Positions 34,337-42,754 of a DNA stretch of 52,465 nt are shown here, in pieces. The DNA is from an uncultured Collinsella sp. (GTDB lineage Bacteria > Actinomycetota > Coriobacteriia > Coriobacteriales > Coriobacteriaceae), in contig CAAEOL010000043.1 in assembly GCA_900757595.1 (NCBI GenBank), forward strand, positions 1-52,465, in the 5' to 3' direction. Under the pieces are notes generated by a model. The model had not been told where the DNA came from. It saw only the letters and a list, made by a program, of their open reading frames with translations, and made no database searches. The position numbers and the translations under genes are program-made. How positions within the stretch are numbered: position 1 is the first letter of the stretch; each line of letters opens with the position of its first letter.

Positions 34337-34360
34337 GCCAGCCGTTCTTATCGCAACCAT

Positions 34361-34429
34361 GGTATAAATGGATTGCGTTCCTTTATGGAGGGCAGTCAAG
34401 GGCCGGGGGATCCCCCCGGCATTTTTTAT
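34361..34429 (+). ncRNA. Small hairpin RNA downstream of DUF3800 gene, copy 2
   Basis: A second version of the RNA at 33568-33639. It shares GGTATAAA-NGG-NTTG, a short hairpin (CCTT/GAGG), CAAG-N-GCCGGGGG, CCCCCCGGCA and six T, then TGCGTAA. The variable bases lie mainly in hairpin stems and loops. It begins 25 nt after the DUF3800 stop and probably doubles as the gene's terminator. Confidence 0.65.
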
Positions 34430-34475
34430 GCGTAACGTTGCCGCAATTCCTACCTAGCCTCTAGGGGAGGTACAG

Positions 34476-34508
34476 GTAGCTAAAAGACCCCCGTCCCAAA
34501 TTAGCTAC
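34476..34508. repeat. Hairpin with CCCCCGTCCCA loop, copy 3
   Basis: GTAGCTAA pairs perfectly with TTAGCTAC around AAGACCCCCGTCCCAAA. The right half (CCGTCCCAAATTAGCTAC) recurs alone at 34751, and CCCAAATTAGCTACC at 30734. Confidence 0.65.
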
Positions 34509-34535
34509 ATTGCGGGCAATTTGCGTCTCGCAAAA

Positions 34536-34658
34536 CTAAGTGAGTAGACTTTTGCCGAATCGCCGACCACGTCACCAAAGCACAACTCTGTGACCTGCGG
34601 GTTTGTTGAAGCGAATTTGTCGTGTGCTCAGGATTTGCAATAAAGCCTACTCACTTAG
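34536..34658. repeat. 123-bp palindromic repeat, copy 2
   Basis: Same length and same perfect 12-bp ends as the copy at 30525, with GACCTGCGG at 34592-34600. Internal matches include GTAGACTTTTGCCGAATC and the GTTTGTTGA region, so the two are true copies with some drift. It lies in the 350-nt non-coding stretch left of the BREX operon. Confidence 0.8.
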
Positions 34659-34781
34659 CCAGCGTGCAGTCAAAATAGAACTGTCGCGAACTCATTAGAC
34701 TCCATTGCGACGGCTTATCGTGCATTTTGAGCAGCTGTGGGTGCAGACGCCCGTCCCAAATTAGCTACCCTTGTCACATTC

Positions 34782-34973
34782 CTAGTCATCGTCAACGGCA
34801 AAATCGCGGAGGTCGAGGCCTTCGCGTTCGGCTCGGGCTAGGAGCTCTTGGGGCGACTCGTCCTCGATATCCATTACGTCGAGCATAGCGACTGGAAAGC
34901 CCACGCCGGCTGCACTCCCCGCACGGTCGAGTAAACTCTCGCGTAGCTGGTCAACATCAACATCGATCTTCAT
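34782..34973 (-). CDS. Small acidic protein at the distal end of the BREX operon
   Basis: 63 residues, strongly acidic at the C-terminus (RDFAVDDD), with no motif I know. The middle reads AMLDVMDIEDESPQELLARAERE, probably helical. AGGGGG lies 7 nt before the ATG. The start is 27 nt after the stop of the 450-codon gene on the same strand, so the two are almost certainly co-transcribed. An acidic partner or regulator of the larger protein is possible, but no function can be claimed. Confidence 0.65.
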   Translation of the reverse strand: MKIDVDVDQLRESLLDRAGSAAGVGFPVAMLDVMDIEDESPQELLARAEREGLDLRDFAVDDD

Positions 34974-35000
34974 GGTGAAACCCCCTACCGGATCAGGCCC

Positions 35001-36353
35001 CTACTCAGCAGCGCCGAGCACATTCACGGCTGCAACGAAAGCCGCAACCTGTTTGTCGTCCATCTGCGTGGCCAAGCGCCCCGCGGGCTCGTCATAGGCA
35101 AACTGAACCTTATCGATAAAGCAATCCCAAGCGCGCTCATCCACACGCACAGCGGCCTCGCAATACTGGCTGAGCTTTTTGAGTCCATACCAAAACGCAT
35201 TCACATGGCGCGCAGGATCCTCGTCCAGCACACCATCGTAGCGCCGTCCGTTAAACTCACGCATGCGCGCCACGGCAACCTCGAGCGAGTCGCCGCCGTC
35301 GGCCGAAGCCTCGTCCACAAGCTCGGGAATCGCAACTTCGCGCCGAACATTGTGCCTGGTAGCACCGTCGTACTCGCCCACCAACACGTCTTCGTCAAAC
35401 CGATCATCGTAGTCGAAATAGCTACTGCCGCGGCAAATCCCATGCGGCGAACCGGCACCAAAGGCACAGAACAACCCGCCGTCGGCAACAACGCGCCTAT
35501 AGGTCTCAAACGACTTCTTTACCTGAGCGAGCAACTCGGAAAGCTCTACGGCATCGCACCCCGTCCCGCACGCAACGCGAGCAGACTCCGGCAACGATAC
35601 CGGCTCCACCGTGCTCCCTGCAACGCGGGCAGCGCGTTCGGCCCGATACGCTTGGGCTGCCAAGCGCGCTCGCTGCGCAGCACCGCGCACATTAGTAAGC
35701 TCGCGCTCCAGCGCCACATCGCCAGCCACATCGCTCGCAAACGCGTCAACACCCTGCGGGCCGGTCGCACTCAGCTCGGACTCAAACGTCGCCGTGATCA
35801 TGCCGGCAAGGTCCGTTGCGTCGGCGGCACAACGCAGTTGCTCCAACTGCGTGCATAGCAGATTGGCATCCAAGGGTGCGGCATCCACAACGCGCACGTC
35901 ACTCAGACGCGCCGCGCCCTGCAACACCAAAGCCCCCGCAGCATCGTATGCCGCACGAACCCTGTCCGCCGTATTGGCACGCAGCTTTACCTCGATAAAC
36001 GCAAGCGTCTGCTCCAAGCGGGCCAACAGCTCGGCCTTGTCCTCCATACGCAAAAAGGCAGCGTAGCGCCGCTCCATCTGCAACGGGCCCACAACGCCTA
36101 CCTGTTTGCGAGCGCGCGCAAGAGAATCAAATTCAACGCGGCGTACATACCCGTCAACGGCCCGCACGGCAGACTCACGCGCAGCACGCTCGGCAGCCTC
36201 GACGCCCCCGATCACGGCCAGTAGCTCGCGGGAGCGCGCCTTGCGCAATAACTCCCCGCGATCGTACTGCTCAAGCGCCGTCTGACGCTTGGCTACCGAT
36301 TCAAAGCCAAACAGCTCGTCGAGCAGCTCGCCAACAGAACGTTCTTCCGCCAT
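35001..36353 (-). CDS. Unrecognised 450-residue protein downstream of brxL
   Basis: I do not recognise this protein. Residues 1-260 are helical, charged and Ala/Arg-rich (LLRKARSRELLAVIGGVEAAERAARESA). The C-terminal 190 residues look globular, with aromatic-rich blocks such as ICRGSSYFDYDDRFDED, NAFWYGLKKLSQYCEA and AWDCFIDKVQFAYDE. No membrane segment, P-loop or nuclease motif is visible. GGAGG precedes the ATG. It lies 93 nt after brxL in the same direction and is followed at once by the 63-codon gene. Codon use matches the BREX genes. Operon position suggests a BREX accessory. Confidence 0.7.
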   Translation of the reverse strand: MAEERSVGELLDELFGFESVAKRQTALEQYDRGELLRKARSRELLAVIGGVEAAERAARESAVRAVDGYVRRVEFDSLARARKQVGVVGPLQMERRYAAFLRMEDKAELLARLEQTLAFIEVKLRANTADRVRAAYDAAGALVLQGAARLSDVRVVDAAPLDANLLCTQLEQLRCAADATDLAGMITATFESELSATGPQGVDAFASDVAGDVALERELTNVRGAAQRARLAAQAYRAERAARVAGSTVEPVSLPESARVACGTGCDAVELSELLAQVKKSFETYRRVVADGGLFCAFGAGSPHGICRGSSYFDYDDRFDEDVLVGEYDGATRHNVRREVAIPELVDEASADGGDSLEVAVARMREFNGRRYDGVLDEDPARHVNAFWYGLKKLSQYCEAAVRVDERAWDCFIDKVQFAYDEPAGRLATQMDDKQVAAFVAAVNVLGAAE

Positions 36354-36446
36354 GGCAAGGCCTCCTCACGCGCAGCACGCCAACATGCTCGCGGGCTCAC
36401 GTGCGCATCAAACGCCTCGCGCACGCAAGCCCGCACGCTCGCACCC

Positions 36447-38828
36447 CTACAGATCCAACGCCTTCTTCGCGGCATCGACCGGGTCGCCATCCATGTAGAA
36501 CACCGGGCTCAACCCCGAGATAATCTCGGACGACACGCTCTGCAAGCCCGCGATGGCGCTCAGCGGCAATATCACGCGCTTGGCGCCGGCGTTTTTGGCC
36601 ACGCGCATAATGTCCTCGAGCCCGCGGATCTCGTCCATAGAGCCCGACATGCGCAAGATTCCCGGAACCGCCAGCGCGGACATCACCGGGCGGTTGCACG
36701 CCGCGGAGCACAGGCCCACAAACTCGGCAAGAGAGACCTCTTCGGACAGGCCCTTGCTCTGCAGGTCGTTATAGAACAGCAGATAGTCCTTGGAGCCAAT
36801 GTGCATGCCCGGCGCCACACGGTTCGCCAGGTTCACAAAGTTGTCGAACGCGGCCTCCAGCGTATCGCGCACCGGCTTGTTAAAGGCAACGCCCTCGTGC
36901 TTAAACTTGCACTCGCCGGCGACAGCCTTGTTCTCCAGCTTGTACACGGCAACCTCGCCGCCCTGCGACCTGCCCACGCCAAACACGTGACCGGACAGCA
37001 GCGGGCCATCGGGAATCAACGTATCCTCGGACTGCTCCGGCACGCGCACCACGTGCACGTCCTGCGGATTGTCGGCATCCATATAGCCCAGGTTGACATC
37101 GATAAACTCGACGCCCGCCATAATCTTGAGCTGCTCCTTTACGCGACGACGGCCCTCGATGGCGTAGTCCAGCAGCCAGCGGACGTCGTCCTTGTCCATA
37201 GCCTCATCGGGGAACAGCAGCTTGGCCAGGCCGCTAAAGGACTTGCGCACGGCAATCTCGTCGCGCTTGTTAAAGTCGCTGTTAAAGCGGAAGTAACGGT
37301 CGATATGATGCGTAAAGTCCTTGCGGCGCATCTCCTTGCAAAACTCCGACAGGCAGTCGGTGATTAAGCCGTAGTGCCCGGTCAGCAGGCTCGAGCGCAT
37401 CTTGGGAATCTCCCAGCCCGGCAGGTAATAGTGGATACGGTCGAAAAAGGCCGAATCGTTGTTAAACTCCGGCGGGAACGGATCAAACAGGTGCGTGGTC
37501 TTAAGGACGTTTTGCACGGTGTCGTTGATGTTGCCCTCAAAGACCATGGAGGCATCAGCGTTAATCTGGTCGCGGCCGCGCGCGTAGCTGCCACTCGCCA
37601 TATAGTCCTTCATGATCTGCACGGCGTTGGTGTCCTTAAAGCGCATGCCGGCGACCTCGTCGAACGTCACGCAATCCCAATGGCCCACCAAGCCCACGCG
37701 ATCGGCGCGCATGGAGTTCATACGGCCGAACAGGTTAGCCGTGGTGGTCTGCCCGCCCGAAAGCAAAATGGCGTAGGGCGAGACCTCTTTGTAGATGTGG
37801 CTCTTGCCGGTGCCGCGGGGACCAAGCTCGCACAGGTTGTAGTTGCGCTCGATCAGCGGCACCATACGCTCGATAAAGTGCAGGCGCTCCTTCTCCGAAA
37901 GCTCGCTGGGCTCATAGCCGGCAGAGCGCAGCAGCATGTTAAGCCACTCGTCGCGCGAGAAATATTGACGCTCCTCGATCATGGCATCCAGGTCCAGGTT
38001 GGGCATCTGAATGGGCGTGAGCGACGCCACGCTAAACGGAGAGTCCTCGGGCCCGCGCTTTTTGCGCTTGGCCTTGGAGCGGCGCGGCGCATCGTCGCCA
38101 AAGACCTCCATGCCAAACTCGTCTTCCTCTTCCATGGGACGACGATACTCGATGCTCATAATGCACCAAATACCTCCCTGGAGAATCTTGGAATAGTCGC
38201 GCACGTACTCGGCCGGCATCACAAACGGCTCAATGGTCAGGTTGGCAAACGACGCCACGTAGATGTCTTTGTATTCGTCGAGCTTGGCCGTCACCTTATC
38301 GATGATGGTAAAGCGGCCCAGCTCGCGAATCTTGGACTTAATGCGCTCGGACTCGTCGGGGCGCACGTAGTTATCGGTGAGAATCTTGCGGATGCGCCCC
38401 AGGCCCTCCGCCACGGCGTCCTCGTCGTCGGTTGAGCAGTACATGCCCAGCAGGTACTCCAGCACAAAGGTAGGCACGTTGGCGCCACGCTTCATAAGGG
38501 CCGTGAGGTCCTTGCGCACGATCTTGCCGCCAAAGTGCTCGAGCAGCTTACCGTCCAGTACATCCATGTCGTAACCGTCGTCCTCGGGAGCGTCGGCCAC
38601 GGCCTGGGCATAGCCATCGGTCGAGGACTCGTCCTCGGCGGGCGCCGCAACCTCATCGGGTACCGCGGCCACCGTCGGCTCCGGGGCAGGCGCGGCAGCC
38701 ACGGCCTCTGCAGCAGTCTCAGCCTCCGGGGCGGGCATGGCCTCCTCCGCAGACACCGCAGCCTGCACCGGCGCATTCACATCAATCGAGGGAACTTCCC
38801 ACAGATCGTCGTCATTGCTATCAAACAT
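36447..38828 (-). CDS. brxL: BREX type 1 protein BrxL (AAA+/Lon-like)
   Basis: A 793-residue BrxL, the DNA-binding AAA+ ring protein needed for phage exclusion in type 1 BREX. The family core starts near residue 90 (LDGKLLEHFGGKIVRKDL, VPTFVLEYLLGMYCS). The Walker A motif is CELGPRGTGKSHIYKE and the Walker B motif is CVTFDEVAG. A Lon-protease-like domain closes the protein. The first 90 residues form an acidic Ala/Pro/Glu-rich tail not needed for the fold. The ATG at 38828 has AGGAG 8 nt upstream. A GTG at 38837 is less likely. The gap from pglZ is 11 nt. Confidence 0.93.
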   Translation of the reverse strand: MFDSNDDDLWEVPSIDVNAPVQAAVSAEEAMPAPEAETAAEAVAAAPAPEPTVAAVPDEVAAPAEDESSTDGYAQAVADAPEDDGYDMDVLDGKLLEHFGGKIVRKDLTALMKRGANVPTFVLEYLLGMYCSTDDEDAVAEGLGRIRKILTDNYVRPDESERIKSKIRELGRFTIIDKVTAKLDEYKDIYVASFANLTIEPFVMPAEYVRDYSKILQGGIWCIMSIEYRRPMEEEDEFGMEVFGDDAPRRSKAKRKKRGPEDSPFSVASLTPIQMPNLDLDAMIEERQYFSRDEWLNMLLRSAGYEPSELSEKERLHFIERMVPLIERNYNLCELGPRGTGKSHIYKEVSPYAILLSGGQTTTANLFGRMNSMRADRVGLVGHWDCVTFDEVAGMRFKDTNAVQIMKDYMASGSYARGRDQINADASMVFEGNINDTVQNVLKTTHLFDPFPPEFNNDSAFFDRIHYYLPGWEIPKMRSSLLTGHYGLITDCLSEFCKEMRRKDFTHHIDRYFRFNSDFNKRDEIAVRKSFSGLAKLLFPDEAMDKDDVRWLLDYAIEGRRRVKEQLKIMAGVEFIDVNLGYMDADNPQDVHVVRVPEQSEDTLIPDGPLLSGHVFGVGRSQGGEVAVYKLENKAVAGECKFKHEGVAFNKPVRDTLEAAFDNFVNLANRVAPGMHIGSKDYLLFYNDLQSKGLSEEVSLAEFVGLCSAACNRPVMSALAVPGILRMSGSMDEIRGLEDIMRVAKNAGAKRVILPLSAIAGLQSVSSEIISGLSPVFYMDGDPVDAAKKALDL

Positions 38829-38839
38829 AGGGCACACTC

Positions 38840-41548
38840 CTAAAAACCAAAGTCAGCAACAGGGGCAAACGAAACAGCGATGGTGTACGTCTCGCGCCAA
38901 ACGATCTTGCCCGTTTCGCGCTCGCGGCAGACCAGATAGTACGGACCCTTGGCCGAGAATCCATCCGCTGCACGCAGCGCAAACTTGGCATGCACCACGC
39001 GCTCCTGCGAGTTAGCAGAAGTCTTGTTGGCATGCGCCTTGACCGTATCGCTCACCTCGTTGCCGCTTGCGTCGGTAAACACCAGCTCGTACTCACACGG
39101 CAAAACCTTGCCTTGGGCGGGTTCTTCCTGGATCAAGTTGACCGAGAAGAGCGAGTTGGTCACTCGACGCCCCTCACTCAGTACGCGCAGCGTCGCCGCG
39201 CGCGTATCGACAAAGTCCTTGGAACCCGAGCGCGCACGCCAAAATCCGATAACGGGCACGCAAAGCTCCTGCAGGCTCATGCCGCCGTGTACGTAGTTGT
39301 TAGTGCCGCCGGGACGCTTAAAGTGCACGTTCTCGCGCGGGGCAAACCCCTCAAAGCCGGCACCCAAACGTCCCATGTCAACATTAACAAACACCCCGCG
39401 TGCCTCGTCCGAAAGCCTAGCCACGGCCTCGTTGGGCACCACAAGATGACGCTTGCCGTGCATGACGGGAGCGTCAAGGAAGGGAAGGTCTGGCTTGCCG
39501 AGCATCTGGCACTCGTTGAGCTCCCGACGTGTGTAGATAAAGCCGTGATCCGCCGTTATAACAACACGCGCGCCCGGGGCGTCGGTGCACACGCGCCGCG
39601 CCAACGCGGCAAGTTCCTCCACGGTATCCGCGCAGGCATCGAAAACGTCATCCTGCGTAGCGGCCTTCTCGCCCGTGGCATCGATCTTGTTGTGGTAGAG
39701 ATAAACGAGCTTGGAGTCTTTGAGCAGCGCCTTGCGCTCGGTTCCTGCCATGTTGAGGTATGTGCTCGAGCGCAAAGCGCGGGCCGTGGGCTCAACGTGG
39801 GTAAGCACGGCCTCGCGCTGCGGAGTCGTCGCAGTGGGCATGCCGTCAGCCAGCACAAACGAGCCATCCGCTGCAAGTTTAAGCGCTTGGTGCGGCATCA
39901 GCGCGGGCATACCCACCTCGGTAATGGAGGGAAAGACCGCCTGCATGCTAGAGACCTTGACGTTGCCGCCGCGCTCGCGCTCGAGCAGCGTCGCAACATC
40001 GCGGCCAACCTCATAGCGCAGCGCATCGCTCACGATGACGATCGTCGTTTTGGCAGAGCCCACAAAGGTGGGCAGCACGTGCCAGTAGAACTCATCCTGC
40101 CGTTCGGGACCCTCGATGTAGCCGCAATCGGCCCACTCCCCTTGCGCAGCCGATGTCCAGCAGGCATTGGCATCGGCCAAGAACCAGTTACTGTAAAGAT
40201 TCTCCGCCCAGTCCACCACAGCTCGGGCAGGCTCCTCGAGCACATCGCACTCGACGGAACGCGCCCGCAGATACGCGGTGCACACATGGCGATAGGCAGC
40301 GTCCATGGCATACCAATCGGACGTGTAGGCATCCCACACCTGCTGGGGCTGCGCCAGATGGAACCCGCCCGCATGCGCCTGCCTAAACGCACACATATCG
40401 GCCACAGCGACAAGCAGGTCAAAGTAGCTCTTGACACGGCGGTACCAGCTCAGGTCGCAGCGACGCGACGCAAAAGTGCGCGCGTCCTCAACACGGTCCG
40501 CACCCTGAGCAAACGAGCTGAACAGCTGCGAGAGCACGGCCTCATTGACGCACGGGAACACATCAAGCGAGGCTAGCACATCGATCGGCAGAGCCTCAAA
40601 CCGCGCAAAGAGCCCGCGAGCATCCTCCACCAAACGGCAGATCTCAAATAAATCCTCGCTCGACGCCTGAGCATCAGCAGTCTGGTCCCACGTACGCACT
40701 GCCTCAAGGCAATAGGGTCCGTAGGCGGGAGCCACATAGCTTTCGAGTCCCTTGAGCGCTCCCTCGGGAAGCGCGGTGGATGACGCCGTGATGAGCATAT
40801 GGGATGCCAGCGCAAGCAGCGAATCACGCTCATACAGCGGCCCCTCAAACCCATAGCAACGTACAATGAAGGCAGAGAGGACATCGCGCACGCAGTACTT
40901 GTCCACCAACTCGGCCAGCGCTTCGGGGCCCTCGTGCAGCAGCGTGGTCATACAGCCGCGCAGCACAAACGCGGGGCGCGCGTCGCCAAGCTCTTTACCG
41001 CCAAAAATCACCGTAAGGGTGCCGAGTTCGATATCGGATGCGCCCGAGGCATGCGGAACACACGCGGCAAACTTAGCGCAACGGGTCTTGGCATCAAAGA
41101 ACGTCTTGTGCTCGCGCAGGCTCTCGCGCACGGCGTCGATATTCTCGATGCCCAGCTGATCGGCCAAAAGCGAAAGATAGTCAGCCTGGAACTGATCTGC
41201 ATACAGCTCAACATCGGCAAGCCAATCACCCTCAAGCCTGCCGCGCGGGCAACGGCGATACAGCAAGATATCGCTCGCAAGGTCATCGCGGTTGATGAGC
41301 TTCTTAACGGCAAACATGTGGCCCTCGCAGGCCTCAACAAAGCGCACTGGGCGCTCAAAGTCACCGTGAGCGGGCATAACGCCGTCATCGGCCCCCGCGC
41401 CGTCGAAACCCTCGGCAGCCAATCGCTCAAACTCAGGAGCAAACTCGCCGTCCGCATCGTGCCAAATCACCACACGGCGCAGCATACATGCGGGCAACGG
41501 CTGCAAAAAACGCAGCTTGAGCTGTTCTTCTACATCGATCTTGGGCAT
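38840..41548 (-). CDS. pglZ: BREX type 1 protein PglZ (type A alkaline-phosphatase-fold)
   Basis: A 902-residue PglZ of the kind that defines BREX systems. The alkaline-phosphatase-superfamily core is visible in TTIVIVSDALRYEVGRDVATLLE and in ARVVITADHGFIYTRREL, which supply metal ligands. The N-terminal third (RVVIWHDADGEFAPEFE) and the YNKIDATGEKAA-type middle follow the type A pattern. Its exact biochemical action in defence is not settled, although nuclease activity has been reported for relatives. AAGGAT precedes the ATG. It starts 23 nt after the 3' part of pglX, so translation is likely coupled. Confidence 0.94.
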   Translation of the reverse strand: MPKIDVEEQLKLRFLQPLPACMLRRVVIWHDADGEFAPEFERLAAEGFDGAGADDGVMPAHGDFERPVRFVEACEGHMFAVKKLINRDDLASDILLYRRCPRGRLEGDWLADVELYADQFQADYLSLLADQLGIENIDAVRESLREHKTFFDAKTRCAKFAACVPHASGASDIELGTLTVIFGGKELGDARPAFVLRGCMTTLLHEGPEALAELVDKYCVRDVLSAFIVRCYGFEGPLYERDSLLALASHMLITASSTALPEGALKGLESYVAPAYGPYCLEAVRTWDQTADAQASSEDLFEICRLVEDARGLFARFEALPIDVLASLDVFPCVNEAVLSQLFSSFAQGADRVEDARTFASRRCDLSWYRRVKSYFDLLVAVADMCAFRQAHAGGFHLAQPQQVWDAYTSDWYAMDAAYRHVCTAYLRARSVECDVLEEPARAVVDWAENLYSNWFLADANACWTSAAQGEWADCGYIEGPERQDEFYWHVLPTFVGSAKTTIVIVSDALRYEVGRDVATLLERERGGNVKVSSMQAVFPSITEVGMPALMPHQALKLAADGSFVLADGMPTATTPQREAVLTHVEPTARALRSSTYLNMAGTERKALLKDSKLVYLYHNKIDATGEKAATQDDVFDACADTVEELAALARRVCTDAPGARVVITADHGFIYTRRELNECQMLGKPDLPFLDAPVMHGKRHLVVPNEAVARLSDEARGVFVNVDMGRLGAGFEGFAPRENVHFKRPGGTNNYVHGGMSLQELCVPVIGFWRARSGSKDFVDTRAATLRVLSEGRRVTNSLFSVNLIQEEPAQGKVLPCEYELVFTDASGNEVSDTVKAHANKTSANSQERVVHAKFALRAADGFSAKGPYYLVCRERETGKIVWRETYTIAVSFAPVADFGF

Positions 41549-41571
41549 GAATATCCTTACCGTATTTGCAG

Positions 41572-42540
41572 TTACTTAATCTTTGCCAGCACATCCTGAA
41601 ACTTGGCGTAGTTGACCTTGACGCCGTCATCCAGGTCGATCTTGATCATCTGGTCTGCCAAGTGGTGCAGTTTCTCTTCATAGACAATGGTCTCTTTGAG
41701 CTGGTCGTTGAGCTTTTTGACGCGCTTATCCAAACGCACGCGCTCGCCGCGCTCGGCACTGGCAAGGGCATCGTTGGCATAGCCGATCTGGGCACGGTAG
41801 CGCTCCTGCTGCTCATGCACATAGTCGGTGCGGATGCGAGCCAACAGGTCGGGCTGATAGCGATGCATGTAAACAAGGCACTTGAAGCCATTCTTCTTGC
41901 CACTGTCGAACAGCCAGTAGATGGGGCGCTTCTTATAGGTCTGACAGTGGTCCTTAAAGAAATCCTTTAGGAAATAGGCACGAATCACCTCGCGCGAGGT
42001 ACCCTTGCCGCCGAGTGCCTCGGCAATAAAGGCCAGGTTCTGCTCAAGCGTCTCCTCGCCGTACACGGTGCGCACAAAGTCGATAAAGTAGCGCACGATG
42101 TCATCGTCAAAGTACTCGTCATCGGTAATGGGCAGCGCGTTGTCGCTATCGGGCATAAAGGTCACGTGCGCGGGATCGGGCATCTTAGCCAGATAGTCGT
42201 CGACCGTGGCGCCCTGATCGGCCAGGACCAGCCCGTCCACATCCAGCGAATAGCGGCCAAACATGCAGCCCACGGCATAGCTTATGAGCGAGGTGATCTC
42301 GTCGCGCTTGGTGCGCACGTACTTGTTGCCCTTATAGCTCTCGGGAATCTCATCGGCGGTATCGAAGATGCGCGCCACCGAGACGTACTTATCCTCAACC
42401 TCGATGGGCACCTCGCCCTCCATGTTGTAGATCTTGGCAAAGATTCGGTTGAGCTCTTCCTCGTTAGCGCGAAGCTGCTCAAACCGCTCGTTGACCTCAG
42501 CCTTGCGGGCCTCGTATTTATCTTGAAGTAAAGTGGGCAT
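41572..42540 (-). CDS. pglX: C-terminal part of split BREX methyltransferase PglX
   Basis: 322 residues that equal the C-terminal region of type 1 PglX. They run from the helical ERFEQLRANEEELNRIF through SLISYAVGCMFGRYSLD to the end block IKIDLDDGVKVNYAKFQDVLAKIK. There is no methylase motif here, because these lie in the separate 5' ORF at 43466-45964. A GAGAGGCGG site precedes its own ATG, so it is set up for independent translation rather than being a dead remnant. Together with the 832-residue N-terminal part the sum is 1,154 residues, close to an unbroken PglX. The two parts probably assemble. Confidence 0.9.
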   Translation of the reverse strand: MPTLLQDKYEARKAEVNERFEQLRANEEELNRIFAKIYNMEGEVPIEVEDKYVSVARIFDTADEIPESYKGNKYVRTKRDEITSLISYAVGCMFGRYSLDVDGLVLADQGATVDDYLAKMPDPAHVTFMPDSDNALPITDDEYFDDDIVRYFIDFVRTVYGEETLEQNLAFIAEALGGKGTSREVIRAYFLKDFFKDHCQTYKKRPIYWLFDSGKKNGFKCLVYMHRYQPDLLARIRTDYVHEQQERYRAQIGYANDALASAERGERVRLDKRVKKLNDQLKETIVYEEKLHHLADQMIKIDLDDGVKVNYAKFQDVLAKIK

Positions 42541-42754
42541 CGTAGACCGCCTCTCTATTAGTCGAAATTTCGGAAGGGGAATGCGCGTGGCTTTTTAGAG
42601 TTAATGAATAAACTCTCTCCATTAGATTTCAATAAACCTAAAACAGCTCGGCTAACGGACACATTGTTATTACGCCAAACGACCCAAGGCCAAAGAGCGT
42701 TAAGATTCGCGGATGTCAAGCCGCGAAGGGCGTCGCATCGAGCAAAGCAAACAA
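42541..42754. other. AT-rich spacer inside the pglX insert
   Basis: 214 nt between the inserted membrane gene and the 3' part of pglX. Short open frames exist on both strands, but none has a ribosome site or recognisable product. Composition changes sharply near 42550, which I take as one edge of the acquired segment. Confidence 0.5.
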
